Shown here: positions 50,541 to 62,340 of the stretch, in pieces | How positions within the stretch are numbered: the stretch's first letter is position 1 | How the letters are laid out: each line of letters opens with the position of its first letter | NCBI GenBank assembly: GCA_003024175.1 | Contig: MDYQ01000165.1 | Coordinates: forward strand, 62,001 to 126,000 | Direction of reading: 5' to 3' | Length of the DNA: 64,000 nucleotides | Source: Planoprotostelium fungivorum | Taxonomy: Eukaryota; Evosea; Variosea; Cavosteliida; Cavosteliaceae | Made by a program: the position numbers and the translations under genes | The notes under the pieces: model-generated | Seen by the model: the letters and a program-made list of their open reading frames with translations, nothing else | What the model was told of the DNA's origin: nothing | Database searches by the model: none

Positions 50541-51326
50541 TTACATGAGATAGAGGGTACACGAGCCAGTCGTAAAGAAAATGCTTCCTATCGTCCAGAT
50601 GTAAGCGCCAACATCTCCCACTCTGAATAAGAAAAATGTTCCACCGACCTGTTCTTCTTTGAGTGTCTATATGAACATGGAATGTGTGTCTTAGATCATG
50701 ATGAATATATTCATGTGTCCTCGGCTTGGTGATATTGCATTTAGATGTAAGATATGATGCATTCAGAAATAGTGATGACGTCTCACCAGAAAGCCAATAG
50801 CGCCGAGAATGAATTGGAAGAAGAAGATCCTCAGTAATTGTCTCATCCCTCTCGTATGGTGACTTTGGGAAAATGTCCTCGAGAAGGCCCATATGCAACT
50901 CAGTAGAGTGAAAGATGATCCCATACGAAAGAGCCAATTACCAGTGACCACGCCGACGCGCTCGAACGTGGGCCAGTAGGCGATGGATCCAATCGTAAAG
51001 AGGATGCCATTGAGAACCGAAATGGTCGATCTTGTGATGTTGACTCCGTGGTTTCTCAGGATATAATCGGATGGGAGGTCGTAGTCGCTGACCGGATTAT
51101 AATTGGGTGTGGCGTGATATGATAGAAGTCCCAGAAAGTTAGCGTGCCATTCGTAGAGAGCGGGAAGAAGAAAGAGTACAGAGCCCACGATGAACAAGCT
51201 CACCCCCAACTTGAAGAGGGTATCGTCCACAGAGAAATGTGGATGGAATAGGATCGAGCCGCCGATGAAAGCCACGCTGCCGATCACGTAGCTCGTGGCC
51301 AAGGTGAAAGCGGCTCGCTTGCTCAT
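50541..51326 (-). CDS. Six-TM protein, YrhK-like
   Basis: Two exons give about 215 residues with six or seven hydrophobic helices, starting MSKRAAFTLATSYVIGSVAF. The repeated pattern of helix, GSxLF, helix (VGSVLFLLPALYEWH; FTIGSIAYWPTFERVGVVTG, WLFRMGSSFTLLSCIWAF; VGDVGAYIWTIGSIFFTTGS) resembles the YrhK domain of bacterial and amoebal membrane proteins. The final exon (VGGTFFLFRVGD to CTLYLM) follows an intron at about 50650-50785. Function is unknown. Family call is tentative; the gene model is firm. Confidence 0.6.
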
Positions 51327-52072
51327 GGGGCCGCGGATCTATGAACTTTTTCTCAACAGACCGAAAAGCGAAGACATCTGACATCGCCCGATGAAAGCAG
51401 GGACAGTGACCAAACAGCCCGCAAAAATTCGATCGATGGTCCAGATCTTACTCACAGGGGTAGAAGTTACCATTGACGCAAGATCTGATGGAAGATCCAG
51501 CTCTGGCTACCCTCTAAGAATGAACAGGTGTTCGCCGTCAGATGCAAGGCGACTTCACGCCAGAAGGTGTACGTGACGTCTGATTCGCGTGTATGACCCA
51601 ATGTGTGGGACTTGCAAATGCCTCATCAGTTCATGTACGATGTTCTCATCCAAAAATGAGACAAATACTATCTGTATTTTATTATTTATTATTTGCACCG
51701 TCACATCACGCTGCTGCATCTTACCACCATCAATCCACATCGTCATGACGCCGTTGTAGATTGTCGCAATTTTCCGTTCCATTCATCGAAGCGGGATTCT
51801 ATCTTCCTTGAAATCACAGCTACTTCTGCATCTTCATCACTTTCTATCGGCCCAACAACCACACAGGCGCCACTATACACACAAACACACAACACATCAT
51901 CGTTCGCTGCTGAGAGAGCAGACGAACACCAACAGTAACACTTTGCCTTTCATGCGATTGGCAACACAGAGAAGACCCGTCACTTGGTCTTTCGGTCACC
52001 CCAGCGCAGCCCACTTCGAGTAGCACGTCCGGAGCACAATCGACTCCGGCTAATCACCAACACTCTACCCAA
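51327..52072. promoter_or_regulatory. Divergent gap, YrhK-like gene / ODC
   Basis: 746 bp. An AT-rich patch (TTTTATTATTTATTATTT, about 51677-51694) and a hairpin CCGGAG/CTCCGG at 52029-52049 close to the ODC ATG are the only structures seen. Short open stretches on both strands (51391-51576 plus, 51555-51782 minus) show no family resemblance. Confidence 0.4.
52029..52049 (+). promoter_or_regulatory. Short hairpin in the ODC leader
   Basis: CCGGAG (52029-52034) and CTCCGG (52044-52049) can pair over a 9-nt loop, ending 23 nt before the ODC start codon, so probably within the 5' UTR. Confidence 0.45.
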
Positions 52073-53419
52073 ATGACATCCATCATCAACAGAACCCTCG
52101 CCAGGGACACCGTCTCTGCTTCTTGCGAAGACTTCACGGTGACTCAATACAAGGTGAGAAGAAAGAGCACGTTGAAGAGAGGAATGACGAAGAACAGGTA
52201 CCTAAGGACGTAAACAACAAGTGGTCCGTAGAGGCCACGGGCGACAGAAACATCGAGGACATTCTGTCCGAGAAGGCAGCCGATCGCGAAGACGCCTTCT
52301 TCATCATCGACTTAGGCAGAGTCACCGACAAGTACAAGAGATGGAAGGAAGAGCTTCCCACCGTCAAGCCTTTCTTTGCCATCAAGTGCAACCCCAACAC
52401 AGCCATCATCCGCACGCTCGCTTCTCTCGGCACCGGCTTCGACTGTGCCTCTATGACGGAGATGAGACAGGTGACATCATCATCATCGCCGTCGTCTTCT
52501 TAACTGACTCTCGTTCAAGGTCTTGGGATGTGGTGTCTCTCCCTCCGATATCATCTTCGCCAACCCGACCAAGATGCGTTCTCACATCGAATTCGCAAAG
52601 GGAGCGGGCATCAAGTTGATGACCTTCGACAACAGAGACGAGCTCGTCAAAGTCCATTCCATCTACCCTGAAGCCGAGCTCGTCCTCCGCATCATCACCG
52701 ACGACTCCCACTCCGTCTGCGGCTTCTCCTCTAAATTCGGCGCTCCCATGTCTTCCGTCGAAGACCTCCTCTCTACCGCCAACTCCCTCGGTTGCACCGT
52801 CAGAGGTGTATCTTTTCACGTGGGGTCCAACTGCCTGTCTCCCCTGGCATTCGAGAAGGCCATCACATCGGCCGCCGCCGTTTTTCGCTTGGCTGAAGGA
52901 TACGGTTACCGCATGGATTTTCTCGATCTCGGTGGAGGCTGGCCGGGCGTAGACGGAGCCGACGTCACCTTCTCAGACATGGCAGCAGCCGTTCGTCCCC
53001 TCCTGCCCCTCTTTCCTCCTCACGTCCGCGTCATCGCAGAGCCCGGCCGCTATTTCGTGGCAGATTCACACACGCTGGCGGTCAACGTCTTCGCAAAGAG
53101 GGCGACCGACGAGGGTGGCTACCTCTACTACGTCAACGATGGAGTCTACCAGTCCTTCAACTGCATCTACTTTGACCACTACTCGCCCAGGCCGAGACTC
53201 CTCAGAGGCGGGGAGGAGGAAGAGCTCCACCGCTCGACACTCTTCGGCCCTACTTGCGACTCCATCGATTGCGTGGCAAAGGACATTTACCTGCCGGAGC
53301 TGAACGTGGGAGACTGGCTCTACTTCACCAACATGGGGGCTTACACTGTGGCTGCCGCCAGCTCGTTCAACGGCTTCGACTCTTGCCCCACCACCTTCTA
53401 CATCGAGTCGGATGTTTGA
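52073..53419 (+). CDS. ODC1: Ornithine decarboxylase
   Basis: Makes putrescine from ornithine, the first step of polyamine synthesis; PLP-dependent alanine-racemase-fold homodimer. Three exons joined across short introns (about 52154-52197, 52470-52519). Key residues: PLP lysine in VKPFFAIKCNPNTAIIRTL, FDCASMTEMRQVLGCGVSP, FHVGSNCLSP, DLGGGWPGVDGAD, IAEPGRYFVADSHTLAVNV, and the active-site Cys in FGPTCDSIDCVAKDIYLPEL. About 425 residues from MTSIINRTLARDTVSASCED to FNGFDSCPTTFYIESDV. There is no long C-terminal extension like the mammalian degron. The second half is GC-rich and almost intron-free, unlike its neighbours. Confidence 0.95.
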
Positions 53420-53923
53420 AGAGACTCTCGCGACCAGAACGGAGAGTTTGGGATTTGGAAAAGAAATAAATCAATTTCAAAAAATATTTCGAATCGTTTC
53501 GAATTTTCATCAACGACTGATCACCACTTCGTATTATATACTGACAGAACATCTGAATCATTGGGATGGATGTGATAACATTCCATCCAATCAATGCTCA
53601 TCTAATCACCGCGACAAAGCATGCATGCATGCATGCATAAACTTTTCTTCAACACAGACACACCCGACCAGGAGGAGGTGAAGAGGATCATGACGTCTCT
53701 TGTGATGATCTCTTCACTTTCTCTTCTTTGACACCCACCCGCATGCGGACAAAGGAATGGGCAGCCATATTTTCTTCTTTTAGGCAGCTCTGCAACGTCG
53801 ACCATCGCTTACAATGCTTTAGAGGTGTCGACACTCTGCGGTTGTAAAATTTAGACTGTCAATACTGCGAGGGAATAGACTTTCGTGACATAAGCAGAAA
53901 TCACAGCAAGAAACAGGAGCAAG
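53420..53923. other. Intergenic: ODC / beta-mannosidase
   Basis: 504 bp between two plus-strand genes. It contains an ATGC microsatellite at 53620-53638 (GCATGCATGCATGCATGCA) and otherwise nothing recognisable. Confidence 0.4.
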
Positions 53924-56900
53924 ATGCGGAAGACCCTCTGCACCTTCCTCTTACTGGCTCTTTTGCCCTTATTCAACGCAGAGACACCTCTGTTCGACCT
54001 CGATCTTGGAGGAACATGGAAGTTGGTGAGCAGAGTTCGAAATGATATCCAGATGATTGAAAGAGGGACAGACGAATCTCAACGGATCCATTCAGACTCA
54101 GGGCCAGGTGCGAAGATCTGATGATTTCCATCGTGACTAGACATTTGTATTGTGAACTCACATTTATTCAGGTTCCAGGAGACATCTTTGGAGACTTGTT
54201 GAGAGAAGGAATCCTGACACAAGAACCTTACTTCCGCTACAATGACGTCCTCTATCGCTGGGTTGGCATGGACTCGTGGACCTGGTCCAGAACATTCGAG
54301 GCCCCACAGAGATGGCAGGGACACAGAGTCATCCTCTATCTCGATGGTGTTGATACGATCGCCACGGTCAAGGTCAACGATCAAGTCGTCTTGAATGCAG
54401 ACAACATGTATCTCAGGTAAGAAATGATTCAGCCCGAACCATTACGATTGACACGATGGCAACAGATATCAGATCGACGTGACCGATATCGTCAAGCTCA
54501 ACGCAGACAATCACATCGAAATTTCTTTCGCCTGTGCCGCCACGTACGCCGAACAGAAGGTAAGAGTCTCATCTCATCATCATCACGAACCATCTTCTAA
54601 TCACCTCTGCAGAAGAACGAATACCCCTACGCCGTTCCCTCCTACGACGGTCCTCTTTCTGTGACTCACGGAGTTGACAACAGAAACTTCATCCGTAAAG
54701 AATCCAGCTCTTTCAGTTGGGACTGGGGACCAGCCTTCATTCCCCAGGTATCATCACCCTCCATCATCATCCAATCATCATCCACATCGAACATCCATCA
54801 TCTCATCTCGAAATAAAATCGACTTTTAATCTCTCTACAGGGTATCTACAAGGACATCGGTTTCCGTCTGTTAAACCAGACTCTCATCGACTACGTCGTC
54901 CCCTCCATCACGAAGAAATCAGAGACATCCTGGGTCGTCAACGTGAGCCACACTTTTAGACATCGAGTGGAGCTGATCGAACGATAGACCTCTGTCATCC
55001 TCCGATCGGAAGCTGCCGGACAAGTGGTCGTGTCCTCTAAGATAGGAGAAGATACTGTCGTGTCCATCTCCACTGTGGCCGCTGGAGAAACCATCGTTTA
55101 CGTGCAACACAATGTGAGTGGGTTGATGATCGTGAAGACGTGATGATGTTGCATCGCACGATGGTGGACGTGATGATGAAGATGATGATAGGTCGAATCG
55201 CCAAAGTTGTGGTGGCCGGTGGGATACGGAGAGCAGCCTCTCTACCAGCAAGTCGTCGAAGTCAGAGACACACAAGGTGATCCCATCATCATCGATCGTC
55301 CGATCGTCATCATCATCCATCGAATGACCCTCTCAACCTCTCAGGCTACGTCTTCGATTCAAAGGAACACCACATCGCTTTCCGTACCGCCAGACTCGTT
55401 ACGGACCCAATCGAAGACCTCCCGGGAAATCGTTGGATGTATTTTGAAATCAACGGTGTCGCCGTGTTTGCCAAGGGAGCAAATTTCATTCCCAGCGACA
55501 GCTTCGAGAGTCGCGTGACCGACGAGTCGTTGAGGGACATCTTGATCGCGTCGAAGGAGGCTAACATGAACATCGTCCGTATCTGGTGAGATCACATGGA
55601 TGACATCATCATCATCATCGCTCTCACCATCACATGATCACAGCATGATGTCATCATCGACCGCTCCATCATACGATGTTATCTTCACATGATGACGTCA
55701 TCACATCATCGCATGCATGATACAGCCATCACATCGTCACATCATGATGACATCACTGACTTCAACAGGGGTGGTGGTATCTACCAACGCGACAGTTTCT
55801 ACCGCATGGCCGATGAGATGGGCATCATGATCTGGCAAGAGTTCATGTTCGCCTGTGCTATGTATCCCAGAGACAAAGCCTTCCTGGAGAACGTCAGAAG
55901 CGAGATCCAGCACCAAGTCCGAAGGTGACACTCGACGTCAATCTGACACTGACGCGGGCAGATTGTCCCACCACGCCTCCATCATCCTGTGGAGCGGTAA
56001 CAACGAGAACGAAGTCGCCTTCGGCTGGGGTCCCATCACCCTTGGCAACGAGAAGTTGTACGCGGTAGATTACGCTGCTCTATATCTGGACACGATCTAT
56101 CCTGCCATCCAGAGAGAAGACACAACGAGAGACTTCTGGCCTTCTTCTCCTTCGAACGGTTTCGCCAGCATGGAGCCTCTCGTGGGAGCGTGGGGAGATG
56201 GTGGAGACGTAACGTACGTATTCTCATCTGATCGACTCGACTGTGGTTTTTGAACACACACCGCAACGATTTCTCTACTCTACGTGTGACTCATTTGTAT
56301 TCAGACGTGGAGATGTTCACTTTTACGACTACAATATGATGTGCACCGACGTCAACAACTTTAAGAAGACAAAGTTCGCCTCCGAATACGGCTTCCAGAG
56401 TCAAGAGTCCTCCATCTCTTACTCTTCCGTCGTACTGCCCGAAGATTGGTCGTGGAATTCTTCTCTGATGAACCACAGACAGCACCACCCCGAAGGACAA
56501 GAGCAGATGCTCGCCGAAGTCAAAGTGAGTGATCACAACCACATCTCTCACGTGATCTCATTCTCACTTTCAGATGCACTTTTCAGTCAGCGATGCCGTC
56601 ACGAGTGGAAAGGGAAGAGAAGTCTTCGAGCGTTGGGCCTACTTGACGCAGAGCATGCAGTCTGTTTGTATCAAGGCACAGTCGGAATTCTACAGGAGAG
56701 GAAGAGGAACGGAAGCGAGAACGATGGGAGCGATCTACTGGTGAGATGGAGGAGAGGGAAGGTCTGATGGAGTAGGCAGTTGAATTCCATCTGGCAAGCA
56801 CCCACTTGGAGTTCTCTCGAATACGGAGGAAGGTGAGTCGAATCTAAATTCCATCTTCGTTTTATTTTATCTTTTATTGTTCTTACTATCGATTTCTATT

Positions 56901-57860
56901 TTCATCTCCGTTTATTTCTTATCTTGACTCATTTCTCTTTCATCTCAATTCATTCTCTTTCTATTGATTCGTCTCGTTGATGAAGAAACTGAGGAGATAC
57001 AGATGGAAGATGCTTCACTACTTCGTCAAGAACTTCTTCTCCCCCGTGTTGATTTCCTCTTACCAAGACAAGGACAACATGGTCGTGCACGTCACCAGCG
57101 ATGTCAACGAGGTCAGTTTCGCACTCTCTGCATGTAAACGAGATTTATATTGAACGATGAACAGCCCATCGAGGGTGCAATCGCGAGACTCACCGTATGG
57201 CCATGGTCCGGAGCAGCTCAAGTCAACAGCGTGAAGGTGAGACGTGATCTCATCATCATCGCGATCGTCTCCATCATGAACGTCAACTCATAACGAGTCA
57301 GGTTCCCGTGAATCTGAAAGCATTGGAGAGTGGTCAGATCCTGGTCAAGTCTTTCACTGAACTCCTCAACGGAGGTAACGCTAGCGACCACTTTGTCACC
57401 TTGGAGCTCTTCACTCGCCAAGGTATGCACTTTCTATTCTCCCTCTACAATCATTTTATTTCATTTTAAACTTTCTCGGCTCTTCCATGACAAAAGACAT
57501 CGTGACGCATCTACAGGAGAAGTTCTCAGCCGCAACGAGTTCTACTTCACTACTTTGAAGGAGGCCTCGCTACAGTCCCCCAACGTGACCACTTCCTCCT
57601 TCTCTGCCAACCGAAGAGAGAACAAGATCACGTTCACCGTCAGCAGCATCAAGCCGGCTCCTTACACTTGGCTCTCCACCGAGATCGAGGGAAGGTGAGA
57701 AGAGGGTGCATGAGATGAGAGTGACACGTTTAGATTCTCTGACAACGGTTTCTTGGTCATACCATCTGAGTCGAAGAGAATCACTTTCGTGTCGAAGGAG
57801 GCCGTCAGCGCGGCCGAGTTGGCCAAGTCCCTGCAGATCACTGTCATGGCTGATGAATAA
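53924..57860 (+). CDS. MANBA: Lysosomal-type beta-mannosidase (GH2)
   Basis: Removes beta-linked mannose from the ends of N-glycan fragments. A signal peptide ([20 protein letters not shown]) is followed by the GH2 sugar-binding domain with [19 protein letters not shown] and [20 protein letters not shown], then [20 protein letters not shown] (a family signature). The catalytic barrel shows [35 protein letters not shown], acid/base Glu in [16 protein letters not shown], nucleophile Glu in [13 protein letters not shown], and [19 protein letters not shown]. The C-terminal beta domains end [12 protein letters not shown]. About 880 residues in some 18 exons. The intron at about 55587-55768 is long and CATCA-rich. 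Transit to a lysosome or secretion is expected. Confidence 0.95.
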
Positions 57861-58269
57861 ACGGTTCTCGTTGGTGTCACATACTTGAATCGTCGTAAGT
57901 ATCCAGCGTGTCTCGCTGATCGATTTCGAGAGGGAATGAATGGGGAGGTCGTACAAGTGTTAGATCAGGCATGTTGTTGCGTCTTTCAGCGGACGACGCC
58001 ACTTGGAGGATACCGATTACCCTGCCACCTGAAGACGTGATCGATCTCCATCGTCAACGTAAATTCAACTCGGGACCGTCATCATCATCACCGTGTTTTG
58101 ATATCGATCGCTGGTGGTCTCAGATCAGCAGACCGTCGAGCGGTTGCATTCAAAGTCTTGTGCTACCACGGAAAATTGCGGAGAATTGGAACGTCACGTG
58201 AGCGCAAAAGTTTACCCGGAAGATCATCCGGACTGACAATTGGCGGACTGAAGGAACAAAACAACAAAC
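57861..58269. other. Intergenic: beta-mannosidase / acyl-CoA oxidase
   Basis: 409 bp between plus-strand genes. A few splice-like signals and an open stretch at 57971-58201 are present but show no family resemblance. Confidence 0.35.
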
Positions 58270-61029
58270 ATGAGCAAGGGAATCCACGTGTCTGCAACAA
58301 ATGCACAGATAGAGTCGATGAAAGATGAGAGGAAGAACCCCTCATTTGACAGTCGCTCGCTCACTTTTCTCCTCTATGGAGGGTGATAAAGAATCATATC
58401 GTCACACGAGACTGACAAGCTTTAGAGAGAAGGCTGTCAGAACTAGAGAAGAGATACGTGATGAACTAGAGAGGAGATTGGGTGAAACCGATAACAACAA
58501 GATACCTCACACCTACGTCAGAGGTGACAGAACAGAGCAGTACCACTCGGGCTTAGAGACCGGTCGCATCGTCCAATCGGTGATGGACAATCATCACAGC
58601 TGTCATATTGACCCCGACAGGTCGCCCAAGACATGCAGATCTTCGACTTTGAAGATGAGAGACAAGCTCTTCTATTCGCCGCTTACCACAGAGAGGCATC
58701 TCCTTACGGCCTTCACACGTCCATGTTCATTCCCACTCTGAAGGTTCGTGATCGACGACACGCATTGCCATCTGACATCTGTAGACCCAAGCCTCCGAAG
58801 AGCAACAGAAGGAATGGCTGGGTAAGGCACAGAGGAGAGAGATACTCGGGACTTACGCACAGACGGAATTGGGACACGGCACCTTCGTCAGAGGTTTGGA
58901 GACTACCGCCACTTATGACGTAGAGCGCAAAGAGTTTGTGCTGCACTCACCCACCATCACATCGACAAAGTGGTGGCCAGGAGGTATTCTATTACAATTG
59001 AATGACATTTATTTATCATTATTTTATAGGTCTGGGTTACACCTCTACACATGCGGTGGTGATGGCGAGGCTCATCGTGAAGGACAAAGACTATGGTGTT
59101 CATGGGTTCATCACACCATTGAGATCTCTCGATGATCATCGTCCTCTCCCCGGAGTCATCTTGGGAGATATCGGACCCAAGTTTGGATACAACGCCAATG
59201 ATAACGGATTCTTGAGGTATCACCATCTCCATCTCAACCGTCATCACATCATCATCTCGTCTCATCTCAAATCCATCATCATCAACTCCCACATCTCATT
59301 CGTCATCACCAACTCCACCATCTCAATTTCTCTTCAGATTGGATCAAGTGAGAATCCCTCTCAAGAACATGCTCGCTCGATTCAGTCGCCTCCACGAAGA
59401 CGGTACCTACGAGAAGCCACCCCATGCCAAATTATCTTACGGTACAATGGTCTTCGTTCGCTCCAACATGATTTTGAACGGTGCTTCTGCTCTGGCCAAA
59501 GCTTCCACCATCGCCATCAGATACTCTTGCGTCAGAGAGCAAGGAATGGTACAACCCAAGCAGGTGAACCTTCCCAGAAATTTCGGTGAAAAATGACGGA
59601 AATTTCAGGCGGGAGAGACGAAATTGATGAACTACAAGTCGCAGCAATATCGATTGTTACCACTGCTGTCCCACGCGTTTGCGATTCACTTCACTGGTTT
59701 CTACATCTTGGACATGTACAAGGACCTCCTCCGCAGATTGGACGGGTGAGTTTTCCCGCCAAATTTTTCCCGCCAAAACGTGACGTTGTACAGATCCGAT
59801 TTCTCTACCCTCCCCGTCATCCACGCTACCACCTCCGGCCTCAAGGCATACGTAACTACCGTCGCTGCCGACGGCATAGAGGAGGCTAGAAAGTGCTGCG
59901 GTGGCCATGGTTACTCACAATTCTCCGGACTACCCACCTTATTCGCCGATTACGTACCCTCTTGTACCTTTGAAGGTGACAACTGGGTCTTGTTCCAGCA
60001 GACGGCCAGATTCCTCATCAAATCGCTCAAGGTGAATTTTTGGCGGGAGATTCGAAATTCAAACGTTCGTCCAGGCGGCCGTGGCGGGAAAACCGTTGGC
60101 AGCCAGCGTGGCCTACCTCAAGGGTTACAGAGCCGTGGGCGAAGGACAGAAGAGCCAGGCCAAGAGCGGGCAAGATCTTTTGATCCCACAGGTGCAGCTG
60201 AAGGCATTCGAACACAGAGCCACACGCCTCATCATGGAAGCGGCCCAATTATTGGAGACGGACAGAAAGGCGGGAAAACAGTACGAAATTTCCTGGAACG
60301 CTCACATGATCGACCTCATCCGTGCGGCCCGTGCACACACCCTGGTGCGTAACGAGAAATGTCCTTGAAATTTCGGGACTGATGGGTACAGGTTGTCATA
60401 TTGACGGCATTCATAGAGAGAGTGGAGGCTACCACGGACGAGAAGAACAAGAGGGTCTTGAAGAAGTTGTGCGATCTCTTCTGTCTCTACAACATTGAAT
60501 CTCCTTTTGCTCCTTGCTCGTCAGAGTTTGTGGAGGATTCTTACTTCTCTCCCGCTCAGATCCGCATGGCCAGGTGAACATCTCATCATCATCACGATCG
60601 CATCTCTACATCGTTCCACACCATGCATCCCATCACATCATGAACGCCCACCATCACATAAACCATCACAACGATCTCATCTCCATCCTCTGCATCATCT
60701 CCTCCATCATCGTCCTCTGCATCATCTTCTCCATCGTCATCGTCTCCTCACACCTTCACAGAGACAACGTCCATCACCTTCTCTCTGAATTACGCCCCGA
60801 TGCAGTTCCCCTTGTAGACGCCTGGAACTTCTCAGACGCAGCTTTAGAATCTGCGCTGGGCCGCCGCGACGGCAACGTCTACGAGACCTTGTATAACTGG
60901 GCCTCACAGACTCCTCTCAACCAGAAGGCAGCCAAAGAGGGTGGCGTAGATGTAGAGGGCTACACGAAGCACGTGAAGAAAGTTTTAGAGGGTGGAGTCA
61001 ACACCGAGCCCATGAGAAGTCGGTTGTAG
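58270..61029 (+). CDS. ACOX1: Peroxisomal acyl-CoA oxidase (PTS1 ending SRL)
   Basis: FAD enzyme catalysing the first, H2O2-producing step of peroxisomal beta-oxidation. ATG 58270 ([20 protein letters not shown]) is in a first exon that splices in phase to [19 protein letters not shown]. Family blocks: [119 protein letters not shown] and [20 protein letters not shown]. The tail MRSRL is a type-1 peroxisomal targeting signal. About 690 residues, about 13 exons. An intron at about 60576-60765 is C/T- and CATCA-rich. Confidence 0.95.
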
Positions 61030-61106
61030 AATAAAACGGAGATCGTAGGTTCGAGAAGAGTCAATCGAATAATGATGGTGAAAGAGATCTTCATCTAGAC
61101 ATCGGT

Positions 61107-61676
61107 TCATGCATCCAATGTGACGGTTGATTCGTTTTCCACGGATTTTGACGAGATGAAGTCGTCTTGCCAGCCAAGTTCCAATTCCTCTGCCAAAGCT
61201 TGACATTCTTTCGTTGTATCCAGAACTTTCAAAGTGATCATCGTCGTTCGATCTAGAGCTGTGCATGTCGAGCCGAAGACATATCCTCCTACGCCGGCCA
61301 GGAGTGGGACAGCGGTACCACCACTGGTGAGCCATCCGATCACAAGCCCACATACGAGATACCGTCCGCCTCGAAGCTTCTCTGGATATGGCTGACACTC
61401 AGAGAAGGTGCAACAGTTCCCGATCGACATCTCTCCTGCGATCTTCTGGTACAACTCGAGGCAATCCTTCACGAATAGTGGGTGAAGGACTACATCCGCT
61501 GATCTAATGGTGGCTCCCTCTACGCTCGTCAGCTGCGACTTTGTGATGCAGTCCTCACCGCGACATCGTAACAGGAATAAACGCAGGAACGTGTCCAGGT
61601 GAGACTCGTCCATCTTCTCCCATCGGCCGTTCTTTCTTCCTTCTTGACGAACATAGCCAAAGATGCGGTTAACCAT
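61107..61676 (-). CDS. Unknown protein with a Gly-rich membrane hairpin
   Basis: One open frame; ATG 61676 (MVNRIFGYVRQEGRKNGRW) chosen because the frame upstream has no ATG. About 190 residues. Visible parts: a charged N-terminal third, a Cys-containing middle (CRGEDCITKSQL; CLELYQKIAGEMSIGNCC), a hydrophobic Gly-rich pair of helices (YLVCGLVIGWLTSGG; AVPLLAGVGGYVFGSTC), and an acidic tail ending ENESTVTLDA. No family recognised. Its stop is 77 bp from the convergent acyl-CoA oxidase stop. Confidence 0.5.
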   Translation of the reverse strand: MVNRIFGYVRQEGRKNGRWEKMDESHLDTFLRLFLLRCRGEDCITKSQLTSVEGATIRSADVVLHPLFVKDCLELYQKIAGEMSIGNCCTFSECQPYPEKLRGGRYLVCGLVIGWLTSGGTAVPLLAGVGGYVFGSTCTALDRTTMITLKVLDTTKECQALAEELELGWQDDFISSKSVENESTVTLDA

Positions 61677-62340
61677 CTTCCTTCGTGTCGAGTTATGAGC
61701 GACCACAAAGACTTGCTGTGCAGCCCAAATGGCCCACGTTTGGGTGCAAAATTGGGCTTTTTTCGCCAAAAATCAACCAAGGAAAGAGGACTGGTAGATC
61801 AAAGACCGTTACGTAGTTCAAGAGAAAACAGAACATTAAGGAAACCAAACAGATGCTATATAAGAGAGTGAGCGCAGACTGAACAGAAGACATAAAGCAG
61901 AAGTGTGACGTGAAGCCTATCCTATAAGAGGTGAGGGTGAGATAGAGTAAGAAAGTCTAGAGCTAGCAATGCAAGAGAGAACTCAGAGACAGAGAGACTC
62001 AAGTGCACTTGATCGAAAAGATGGGAGATGATCAATATTACTGACGGCTCGCTCCCTCTGGGCTCTCTCTTGCATTTGGCTCTCTGGGAACTCTATCTCT
62101 TCTCTCCCTTGCAGGATCTCAGCTTTCTCTCTTGGCCCTCTCGTGCCTTCTGTGGACACTAAGTGCAAGTCTTGCAAAAAGGTCTCACCAGACAAATCTT
62201 GACGAAAGAAGGAGTTAGCATCACAGTACTACCATTCGTATCCGTTGTGGGTCTCAGCCAATCGATACAAGAAATGAATCGAGCGAATCACTGCACGTTT
62301 GAGGGAGGGTTTAGATGATTGTTTTATGGTTCTCGATCTT
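61677..62340. other. Gene-poor stretch with TATA-like and inverted repeats
   Basis: 664 bp without a recognised gene. GCTATATAAGAGAG (about 61855) is a good plus-strand TATA box. TGCAAGAGAGA (about 61969) and TCTCTCTTGCA (about 62066) are inverted copies about 85 bp apart. The sequence is purine/pyrimidine-biased (GAGAGACTC, CTCTCTTGG repeats). Its nature is unclear. Confidence 0.35.

Noticed and set aside
51555-51782. Minus-strand small frame (MERKIATIYNGVMTMWIDGG)
   Set aside because: It crosses an AT-rich non-coding patch, has no recognisable domain and no convincing splice partners.
61850-62220. LTR-like region (TATA box, inverted TGCAAGAGAGA)
   Set aside because: No paired terminal repeat, primer site or element gene was seen in the window, so I do not call an LTR.
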